From assembly GCF_018698455.1 (NCBI RefSeq), contig NZ_JABIOQ010000017.1, forward strand, positions 1 through 54,286: 54,286 nt of DNA, given 5' to 3'. Under the pieces are notes generated by a model. The model saw only the letters and a list, made by a program, of their open reading frames with translations. It did no database searches and had not been told where the DNA came from. The translations under genes were made by a program, and so were the position numbers. Positions within the stretch are counted from its first letter, which is position 1. Each line of letters starts with the position of its first letter. Shown here piece after piece: positions 18,105 through 24,509 of this stretch. The stretch is from Sulfurimonas sp. (GTDB lineage Bacteria; Campylobacterota; Campylobacteria; Campylobacterales; Sulfurimonadaceae).

Positions 18105-18929
18105 ATGAATATCATCAAGCGAAATAACGTACATGTTCAAGGAAATAAAGGCCCAGTAATTCTCTATGCCCATGGTTTTGGCTGTAACCAAAAGATGTGG
18201 GATCGAATTACACCCGCATTCAATTCCACTCACCGCCAAGTCTTATTTGATTATGTTGACAGTGGACAATCTGATATAGCGTCATTTGATAAAAAAAGAT
18301 ATTCTAGTTTACAAGGATATGCACAGGATATTCTCGATGTTTGTGATGCACTTGATATCCAAAATGGCATAATATTTGTGGGGCATTCAGTCAGTTGCAG
18401 TGCAGGCCTAATCGCATCCATCGCACGTCCTGAACTGTTTGAGTGCATGGTTCTCATAGGCCCCTCCCCTTGTTTTTCAAATCATTATCCTGAGTATTTA
18501 GGTGGTTTTGAGCATGAAGACTTAGAGGGACTGCTCTCTTTAATGGATCAAAACTATATAGGTTGGGCTAACTATTTGGCTCCTGTGGTATCGGGGGAAG
18601 GAGGAGGAGAAGCAGTATCACGCGAACTGTCTGAGAGTTTTTGCTCCACTGACCCACATGTAGCACAAGTTTTTGCTAAAACCACTTTTTTTTCCGACAA
18701 TCGTACCGACTTACCATTGGTTACTTGTCCTTCTCTGATTCTTCAACACAATAGAGATACCTTAGCACCACTAGAGGTTGGCGATTATTTACATAAAGAA
18801 TTGAAAAATAGTACACTTAAAGTACTGGATGTGGCTGGTCATTGTGGGCATATGAGTCATCCAGAGTTAGTTATAGAAGCTATGCTGGAATATTTCGATA
18901 CTTCTTGTTTAAGGTTACAAGGTAAATAA
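18105..18929 (+). CDS. RsbQ-like alpha/beta hydrolase
   Basis: A 274-residue alpha/beta hydrolase that resembles Bacillus RsbQ over its whole length: HGFGCNQKMWD, FDYVDSGQSD, YAQDILDVCDALD, nucleophile elbow VGHSVS with Ser95, GPSPCF, NYIGWA, FCSTDP, the catalytic Asp region LQHNRDTLAP and the His region GHCGHMSHP. RsbQ makes a hydrophobic signal for the PAS domain of its partner phosphatase RsbP. The start MNIIKRNNV at 18105 matches the family; a TTG at 17892 would add 71 unrelated residues. Its own PAS partner follows directly but is broken (see 18935-19130). The gene looks less AT-rich than its neighbours by eye, which may indicate transfer. Confidence 0.85.
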   Translation: MNIIKRNNVHVQGNKGPVILYAHGFGCNQKMWDRITPAFNSTHRQVLFDYVDSGQSDIASFDKKRYSSLQGYAQDILDVCDALDIQNGIIFVGHSVSCSAGLIASIARPELFECMVLIGPSPCFSNHYPEYLGGFEHEDLEGLLSLMDQNYIGWANYLAPVVSGEGGGEAVSRELSESFCSTDPHVAQVFAKTTFFSDNRTDLPLVTCPSLILQHNRDTLAPLEVGDYLHKELKNSTLKVLDVAGHCGHMSHPELVIEAMLEYFDTSCLRLQGK

Positions 18930-18934
18930 TTTAT

Positions 18935-19130
18935 ATGGATTCTTTGATTAATCATCTACCTTGCCCTATTTTAGTTACAAATGCCATAGGGCATATACTC
19001 ACAACCAATACAAATTTGTTACAGTTAGTGGGAGGCACTTCTGAACAATGAGGGTAGACTCTACAATACTAACAACAAAATCAAGATTAGAATTAACTCT
19101 GTATATGAATAAGTGGGCCTGAAATTTACC
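18935..19130 (+). pseudogene. Decayed PAS-domain partner of the RsbQ-like protein
   Basis: An ATG 6 bases after the hydrolase stop opens a 38-codon frame, MDSLINHLPCPILVTNAIGH then ILTTNTNLLQLVGG, which is a PAS N-terminus of the kind found downstream of RsbQ genes. It ends at TGA (19049-19051). In the +1 frame immediately after, the sequence continues as STILTTKSRLELTLYM, similar to the next PAS segment of such proteins (LLTxxSRIFFQTHLYP), then meets another stop. Beyond about 19130 no coding similarity is visible up to 19222. This indicates at least one frameshift plus loss of the output domain (phosphatase, kinase or GGDEF). Confidence 0.65.
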
Positions 19131-19222
19131 CTCAACTTAGTATCTTTTTTAAAGAAATTATGTCAAAATACACTAACTGATTTAGGAATACTAGGTGGGT
19201 TTACACTCTCTTCTTAGTTTAG

Positions 19223-19858
19223 CTACTGTAAAATCTCATAAACCTTATTTTCACTTTTCATTTCTATGCTAAATTCTACTCGTCTCGCCTTATCTTTCTC
19301 TTTTAACTTAGAGAATGCCATTCCATTTGCTCTGAAATTCTTCTGGAGCCAAGTTCTATTTTCTTTTATCGTTTCATCTTCTAAAGAGTAGCAGAAAGAG
19401 AGAACTTCATATGCCCTACTTTGTGAAAGTTGCATATTTTTCAGATATATATCTTTTTCTGATAAAATACTTCCCCACTTGTCTGAGGTATGCCCTTCAA
19501 CACGAAGTTCTTTTATTTCATCTTTGTATTCTTTTGAAGTTAAGATTTTCATATATCTCGAGAAGAATTGCCCTAATATATTTTTAAACTCATCTTTCAT
19601 ATCACTTTTACTTACTTCAAACAGGACATCAGGAGAGTTAAATGAGATTTTATTGTCTTTGGTGATAGTAGCATCCCAAGTTTGCAGATCATTTTCAAAC
19701 TCTGCATATAAAGCTTCATTTAAATTTGCTTTAGTGTCTCGGTATGAGATTGCGATGTCTTTCATCTTTTGTTTTTCGGACTCGACCTCTATCATAAAAC
19801 TTATGGCTATAAACAAAAAAACTAACATCAGACCCGACATCATGTCCGATATGCTCAT
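19223..19858 (-). CDS. MotB/OmpA-like stator or peptidoglycan-anchor protein
   Basis: A 211-residue protein with one N-terminal membrane helix (SDMMSGLMLVFLFIAISFM) in which Asp5 sits where MotB/ZorB-type proteins carry the proton-binding Asp, then a helical linker and an OmpA-like peptidoglycan-binding domain: RVEGHTSDKW (119-128), NMQLSQSRAYEV (141-152) and ARRVEFSIEM (191-200). ATG at 19858 has no Shine-Dalgarno sequence. A CTG at 19882, 5 bases after AAAGGG, would give MKTNNHEWMSISD and may be the real start, overlapping the upstream gene. It pairs with the MotA/ExbB-like gene, so the two probably form an ion-driven envelope complex. Confidence 0.8.
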   Translation of the reverse strand: MSISDMMSGLMLVFLFIAISFMIEVESEKQKMKDIAISYRDTKANLNEALYAEFENDLQTWDATITKDNKISFNSPDVLFEVSKSDMKDEFKNILGQFFSRYMKILTSKEYKDEIKELRVEGHTSDKWGSILSEKDIYLKNMQLSQSRAYEVLSFCYSLEDETIKENRTWLQKNFRANGMAFSKLKEKDKARRVEFSIEMKSENKVYEILQ

Positions 19859-19868
19859 CCATTCATGA

Positions 19869-20456
19869 TTATTTGTTTTCAGTATTGCCCTTTAGTGTTT
19901 GAGTGATTGAGAGTATTGTGGCTACACCCATACCGACTATTGATGTGAAAAATGCTGTTTTTAGTCCTACTAAGATTTCATTAACACTGTTTACAATGTC
20001 AGCAGGATTAAAACCTTGCAAACCTATAAATATTCCCACAAATGTCCCAAGTACACCAACACTCACGATTTGACCTTTGAAATCTTTACCTGTTTTAACG
20101 TCAAGAAAAGCGAGTATGGAAATAATTATGACAAATATAATATTAATTGGGTCAAATAAAACATCGGTAAATTCAGACAATGATAGTGCTTCTTTCTCTT
20201 TAACAATCGAACAAATCCCAAGAGTAAGTTCAGTGCTGTTCTCAGAGATGATTTGTTTACTGATCCCCTCAACTCTAGCCAATTCACTTATACTTTTAAA
20301 GCATAGGTTTTCGTTTCTATAGTTTATGATTTTTTTAGCTTTTGCTTTACCTATGCCGTTTAACTCTAAAAGCTCTTTTGTTGTTGCATTATTTAAGTCT
20401 ACAAGTGAAAAGAGGCTTGAGACAGTTAGTAAAATAAGAAAAATGAATTTTAAAAT
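19869..20456 (-). CDS. ComEA-like helix-hairpin-helix domain fused to a MotA/ExbB-like channel; probable ATT start
   Basis: The continuous frame encodes 195 residues: a signal or anchor helix (LKFIFLILLTVSSLFS, about 2-17), a ComEA-type HhH domain (VDLNNATTKELLELNGIGKA at 19-38, then VEGISKQII at 62-70), and a MotA/TolQ/ExbB-like part with three membrane helices (about 103-118, 129-148, 165-187), including GVLGTFVGIFIGL and GLKTAFFTSIVGM. The first ATG/GTG/TTG is a TTG at 20282 inside the HhH domain. The only start that keeps the signal sequence is ATT at 20454-20456, with AAGGA (20464-20468) 7 bases upstream. The stop is 10 bases before the MotB-like ATG. I know no characterised protein with this fusion. 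Confidence 0.7.
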   Translation of the reverse strand: MLKFIFLILLTVSSLFSLVDLNNATTKELLELNGIGKAKAKKIINYRNENLCFKSISELARVEGISKQIISENSTELTLGICSIVKEKEALSLSEFTDVLFDPINIIFVIIISILAFLDVKTGKDFKGQIVSVGVLGTFVGIFIGLQGFNPADIVNSVNEILVGLKTAFFTSIVGMGVATILSITQTLKGNTENK

Positions 20457-20473
20457 AGTTGTATCCTTATCAG

Positions 20474-21307
20474 TTACTTATTCTGCTTCTCGTAAAAGTA
20501 ATTAGTCGCTTCTACAAATCCATCAACACTACCACAGTCAAACCTTTTACCATCAAACTTATATGCGAGGACTTTACCCTGTTTAGCTAAAGTTAAAAGT
20601 GCGTCAGTTATCTGAATCTCTCCACCTTTTCCCGGTGGTGTTTGTTCAATGACGTCAAATATTTCTGGTGTTAGAATGTATCTACCTATGATTGCTAAGT
20701 TAGATGGGGCATCTTTAGGATCTGGTTTTTCTACCATGTTATTTACTTTAAAAAGATTAGATTCTATCTCTTCTCCAGCGATTACACCATATTTGTTTGT
20801 ATGCTCTTTAGGTATCTCTTCAATGGCCACTATACAACAGTCAGGGTGTTTTTCATATATCTCTGTCATTTGAGTAAGAACTGCCTTGCTGTCGTTGTCA
20901 CATAAATCATCCGCAAGGATTACGGCAAATGGTTCATCTCCTATAAGAGTCTTTCCAGTGAGAATTGCATGACCAAGACCTTTCATCTCTACCTGTCTTG
21001 TGTAAGAAAATGTACACTTATTTATAACGCTTCTAATTTCTGTAAGATAGTGCTCTTTTGGTGTATCTTTGATTTGATGTTCAAGTTCATAAGAGATGTC
21101 AAAATGATCTTCTATGCTGCGTTTACCACGTCCAGTAACTATAGCCATAGTACTCATTCCAGCTTCTATGGCTTCTTCAATGCCATACTGAAGTAGTGGT
21201 TTAGTAAGTACGGGTAACATCTCTTTAGGGATTGCTTTAGTAGCAGGTAAGAATCTTGTTCCGTAACCTGCAGCTGGGAATAGGCACTTTTTTATCTGTT
21301 TTGTCAT
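20474..21307 (-). CDS. galU: UTP-glucose-1-phosphate uridylyltransferase
   Basis: Makes UDP-glucose from UTP and glucose-1-phosphate for envelope polysaccharides. At 277 residues it has the usual bacterial GalU length. The nucleotide-binding signature AAGYGTRFLPATKAIPKEML is at the N-terminus, followed by VTGRGKRSIEDHFD and ADDLC, and the C-terminal GKGGEIQITDAL and KFDGKRFDCG motifs are intact. The HhH-MotA gene begins 17 bases after its stop on the same strand, with its Shine-Dalgarno bases just past the galU stop, so the three genes are probably cotranscribed. Confidence 0.93.
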   Translation of the reverse strand: MTKQIKKCLFPAAGYGTRFLPATKAIPKEMLPVLTKPLLQYGIEEAIEAGMSTMAIVTGRGKRSIEDHFDISYELEHQIKDTPKEHYLTEIRSVINKCTFSYTRQVEMKGLGHAILTGKTLIGDEPFAVILADDLCDNDSKAVLTQMTEIYEKHPDCCIVAIEEIPKEHTNKYGVIAGEEIESNLFKVNNMVEKPDPKDAPSNLAIIGRYILTPEIFDVIEQTPPGKGGEIQITDALLTLAKQGKVLAYKFDGKRFDCGSVDGFVEATNYFYEKQNK

Positions 21308-21371
21308 TTATTTGTATCCAATTATATTATTAATATTTATAAGTAATTCTATCTAAAAAATTCTTAAATAG

Positions 21372-22934
21372 TTAAAGTCCAGGGGCTTTCCACATACTCG
21401 TTGTAATGTTTTCATCTACAAGTTTTAACTGTACTTCATAAGCTCTCTGCCACTTCAGTTTTATCGCGTCATAAAGTTTTTTATTTTCCATGTTTGGTTC
21501 ATAAATTTTATCCCACTCTACCCACTTTTGTGAGGCTTCTTCTAAACTCGAGTAAATTCCACAGCCAACACTAGCAGCCATAGCGGCACCTAAAGCGGTT
21601 GCTTCTTTAACCACAGGTACCTTTACTCTGTATCCTGTAACATCAGAAAGTATCTGGCACCATAAAGTACCCTTACTCGCTCCACCCGCAAAGACGACTT
21701 CTTCTATCTCTACAGCACTAAATTTTTTAATATTTTCTAGGTTTATACTTGAAACTATGGCTGCGTTTTCTTGTAGACTTCTAAACATAGAAGCACGATT
21801 ACAAACTTCTGGATCTATAGAAAGATTTAAAAAGCTCGGTGCCCCGTGGTACCACTTAGCATACTTCATTGAGTCTGAAAATATTGGCATTATGCCATGA
21901 GAACCAACTGGAACTTTCGAGGCTTTTTCTTCTAGAATAGCATATACATCTATGCCTCGCTCTTTTGCTTCAAGTTTTTCCATATCGCAAAATGCATCTC
22001 GAAACCATCGCATAACAAGCCCTGAAAAAAATGTTATTCCCTCAGCTTGTGAGAGTCCATTCACAACATGAGGGTTTACTCTTATACTCATGTCTTTTGG
22101 TACTTCTGTCTCACTTGGTATATTTACAACCTGTTGCCAAAACGAGCCACCAAGAACTGCAACTTGACCAGCCTTTACAACACCAAGCCCAGCAGCACCA
22201 AGCTGAACATCTCCACCACCCATAACAACTTGAGTCTTTTCATTTAGACCTGTTTCTTTTGCGGCTTTTGTCGTTACATATCCCATAGGGGTTCCAACTT
22301 CTAAAACAGGAGGAAAAATGTTGTCTTTTAACCCTACTTTAGTAGCCATACCTTTTACCCAGTCGCGTTTACTTAGGCTAAATATACCTGTAGTTCCACC
22401 ATTACTCGGGTCACTTGCAATCACTCCACTCAATCGTGCTAGGATCCAGTCACCTATCATAGAAATACTTGCAACTTTTTCATAGATTTCTGGTCTATTT
22501 TTCTTTAACCACATCAAACGCGGCAGTGCTCCAAGAGCAAATGTTTGTCCACTCATTTGATAAAACTCTTCTTCTATACCTTCGAAGTTCGCTTTTAACT
22601 CTTTTACTTCTGCGCTAGCTCTCGCATCTACGTTTGCAACACCCCAAAGTTCGTTACCATCTTTATCATAAAGAACAATACCTTCTCTCATACTTGTTGC
22701 ACTTAGAGCTAAAATATCTACTGCATTTATGCCTGCATTGAGTATAGATTTTTTAACACACTCACAAACTAGAGTCCAGTTCTTAGAAAAATCAAAACTC
22801 ATAGAGTTTGGGATGCCTTCTTCTTCTAAATGTGTCCACTCTTGTTGCGCTACACCGAGTTGATTACCTTTGGTATCAAAGATTACAGCTCTTACACTGC
22901 CTGTACCTGCATCAATTGCCATTACATAAGACAT
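21372..22934 (-). CDS. lsrK: FGGY-family kinase, autoinducer-2 kinase (LsrK)-like
   Basis: A 520-residue sugar kinase that follows LsrK motif by motif as I remember the E. coli protein: AIDAGTGSVRAVIFD, SMREGIVLY, ANVDARA, DPSNGGTTG, GGGDVQLG, LGGSFWQQVVN, RVNPHV, MRWFRDAFC, FSDSMKYAKWYHGAPSF, FAGGASKGTLW, VVKEATALGAA and the C-terminal TSMWKAPGL. LsrK phosphorylates the quorum-sensing furanone DPD (AI-2). No Lsr transporter, LsrR or LsrF is nearby; instead an aldolase gene ends 2 bases upstream of this start. The substrate could be AI-2 or a related short deoxy sugar, so the symbol marks family resemblance. Confidence 0.75.
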   Translation of the reverse strand: MSYVMAIDAGTGSVRAVIFDTKGNQLGVAQQEWTHLEEEGIPNSMSFDFSKNWTLVCECVKKSILNAGINAVDILALSATSMREGIVLYDKDGNELWGVANVDARASAEVKELKANFEGIEEEFYQMSGQTFALGALPRLMWLKKNRPEIYEKVASISMIGDWILARLSGVIASDPSNGGTTGIFSLSKRDWVKGMATKVGLKDNIFPPVLEVGTPMGYVTTKAAKETGLNEKTQVVMGGGDVQLGAAGLGVVKAGQVAVLGGSFWQQVVNIPSETEVPKDMSIRVNPHVVNGLSQAEGITFFSGLVMRWFRDAFCDMEKLEAKERGIDVYAILEEKASKVPVGSHGIMPIFSDSMKYAKWYHGAPSFLNLSIDPEVCNRASMFRSLQENAAIVSSINLENIKKFSAVEIEEVVFAGGASKGTLWCQILSDVTGYRVKVPVVKEATALGAAMAASVGCGIYSSLEEASQKWVEWDKIYEPNMENKKLYDAIKLKWQRAYEVQLKLVDENITTSMWKAPGL

Positions 22935-22936
22935 CT

Positions 22937-24112
22937 TTACTTCTTCAACTTCGCTTGTTCTAGTTCCCAGTACTCCATTTCAAAACTATCTTTGAGACTT
23001 ATACTTTTATATCCACCAAGCTTATCTGCTCTCAAGACTGCTTTCATCGTATGTTCAACTATATCATTCACAATAGCTGCTTCTTTTTTATTTCTTCCAA
23101 AACTAATAACTGCAATATTTTTAATAATCATGTAGTTAGGAGTTGCGTTTAACATAATTTCATCAGTAGCAAATGACTCAAAGTATTTTTTATACTCGAG
23201 TCTATACTTCTCTAATCCACCCTCTAAATCTGTATCTTCCATGATAAGTGGTATGCGTTTAGTTCGTATAATATGTTCAGGAGTCAAAACACCACGAGAT
23301 GCAAACTCCCTAAGATTTTCTGACGAAGCATAGTGAACTGCTAATGGTGTTTGGTTAATGTTTATTGAAACATCATAACCTTTTACTTCTGAGAGAACTT
23401 TGCTAATTTTAGACATATCACATTGACTACTACTATGGCTACTCTTTATGTTTAAAGAAGCATTTTCTTTTAAAAAATCTTCTGCTAAACTCACTGCATT
23501 TATCATCTTGTCATAAGATTTCTTAGCATCATTATCAAAAGTAAAAATTCCGTGGTTATGTAAAATGATTCCATCTATTGAGTCCCAGTTTAAATCCTTA
23601 GTTAACTCATAAATTGTATGAGCTAAAATAAATCCTGGCATAACATAGGGAACTATTAAAAAGTTAGGAAAAACTTTCTCTATGTTTTCTAAGCCTCTTT
23701 CACAATTAGACATTGTTACCACTGCATCAGCATGTGTATGGTCTACAAACTTATAAGGAATAAGTGCATGAAGAATCGCTTCAACTGATGGGTTTGGTGC
23801 AGATTTATCTGTCATTGCAGCCTTTTGTCCACTTACCATCTCTGAGTCACTAAGGTTTTCTTTTTTAGCCATTTCTAATAGTGTTTTCATCTTCACAGAA
23901 GCAAAACCCTCTGCTTTAATGCTAACAAGATCCCAACCACTTCCCTTTACAAGAAGTACATCTTCGCCATTTTCAACACTCTTAACCGAAGTGTTTCCTC
24001 CACCATGAAGTACAAGTTCATCGCTTTTACCTAAAAGATTTGAAGTATAGACACGAAGGTCAAAATCATTTTCACATTTTTGTGCTTTTTTATCATTCCA
24101 TAAATTTTTCAT
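22937..24112 (-). CDS. Class II aldolase (aldolase half of the rhamnulose-1-P aldolase/dehydrogenase family)
   Basis: A 391-residue zinc aldolase. HGGGNTSVK (about 38-46), the zinc ligands in DHTHAD and LHNHG, and the opening LWNDKKAQKC...LRVYTSNLLG are those of the aldolase half of bifunctional aldolase/short-chain dehydrogenase proteins, which are normally ~650-700 residues. This protein stops at EYWELEQAKLKK, just where the dehydrogenase domain would begin, and the kinase gene starts 2 bases later, so the SDR half is absent rather than frameshifted (no SDR motif is seen in other frames). It likely cleaves the phosphorylated product of the kinase, perhaps to DHAP and an aldehyde. Confidence 0.8.
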   Translation of the reverse strand: MKNLWNDKKAQKCENDFDLRVYTSNLLGKSDELVLHGGGNTSVKSVENGEDVLLVKGSGWDLVSIKAEGFASVKMKTLLEMAKKENLSDSEMVSGQKAAMTDKSAPNPSVEAILHALIPYKFVDHTHADAVVTMSNCERGLENIEKVFPNFLIVPYVMPGFILAHTIYELTKDLNWDSIDGIILHNHGIFTFDNDAKKSYDKMINAVSLAEDFLKENASLNIKSSHSSSQCDMSKISKVLSEVKGYDVSININQTPLAVHYASSENLREFASRGVLTPEHIIRTKRIPLIMEDTDLEGGLEKYRLEYKKYFESFATDEIMLNATPNYMIIKNIAVISFGRNKKEAAIVNDIVEHTMKAVLRADKLGGYKSISLKDSFEMEYWELEQAKLKK

Positions 24113-24115
24113 TTT

Positions 24116-24403
24116 TTATCCTAGAACTTCTAATTCATCACTATATTTGTCATTACAAAAAGGCTCATATGAAGACTTGTATACTCTATAGTGTTCTGAT
24201 GCTTTATGCCCATCCAATGCTGTTTCATTTTCCCATGTTTCTACTGCCATAAATCTTTTTCTATCATTTTCATACTGAAATATTTCATAAAAAAGACATC
24301 CTGTTTCTGCTTTACTAGGTATTACCATAGCACAAAGCAACTCTTTCATTTTTACTTCACTACCCTCTTTCGCTATAAATGTTACACTTTTTGTAATTGT
24401 CAT
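24116..24403 (-). CDS. Antibiotic biosynthesis monooxygenase (ABM) domain protein, LsrG/YgiN-like
   Basis: A 95-residue single ABM domain: a ferredoxin-like fold with the signature ETGCLFYEIFQ, MAVETWEN and HKASEHYRVY. LsrG, the isomerase of phospho-AI-2, belongs to this family, and the gene is the first of a three-gene operon with the class II aldolase and LsrK-like kinase (3-base and 2-base spacings), which supports an LsrG-like role. By sequence alone it could equally be a YgiN-type quinol monooxygenase. ATG at 24403 is the only reasonable start. Confidence 0.75.
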   Translation of the reverse strand: MTITKSVTFIAKEGSEVKMKELLCAMVIPSKAETGCLFYEIFQYENDRKRFMAVETWENETALDGHKASEHYRVYKSSYEPFCNDKYSDELEVLG

Positions 24404-24476
24404 ATTTTCTCACTTTTAATTATTTGTTTTAATTGTTTTAATTTAAGTGATTATATCAAGATTAAAATAACTATAC

Positions 24477-24482
24477 TATAAT
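24477..24482 (+). promoter_or_regulatory. Putative -10 box of glnD
   Basis: TATAAT located 27 bases before the glnD ATG in the divergent spacer with the LsrG-like gene. No -35 box is obvious. Confidence 0.45.
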
Positions 24483-24509
24483 GAATAAAAATATTCACAA
24501 AAGAGCATT

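Noticed and set aside
19223-20456. Zorya defence system
   Set aside because: The MotA-like part is too short (no long ZorA tail), carries an HhH domain instead, and no ZorC/ZorD/ZorE-like helicase or nuclease is next to it.
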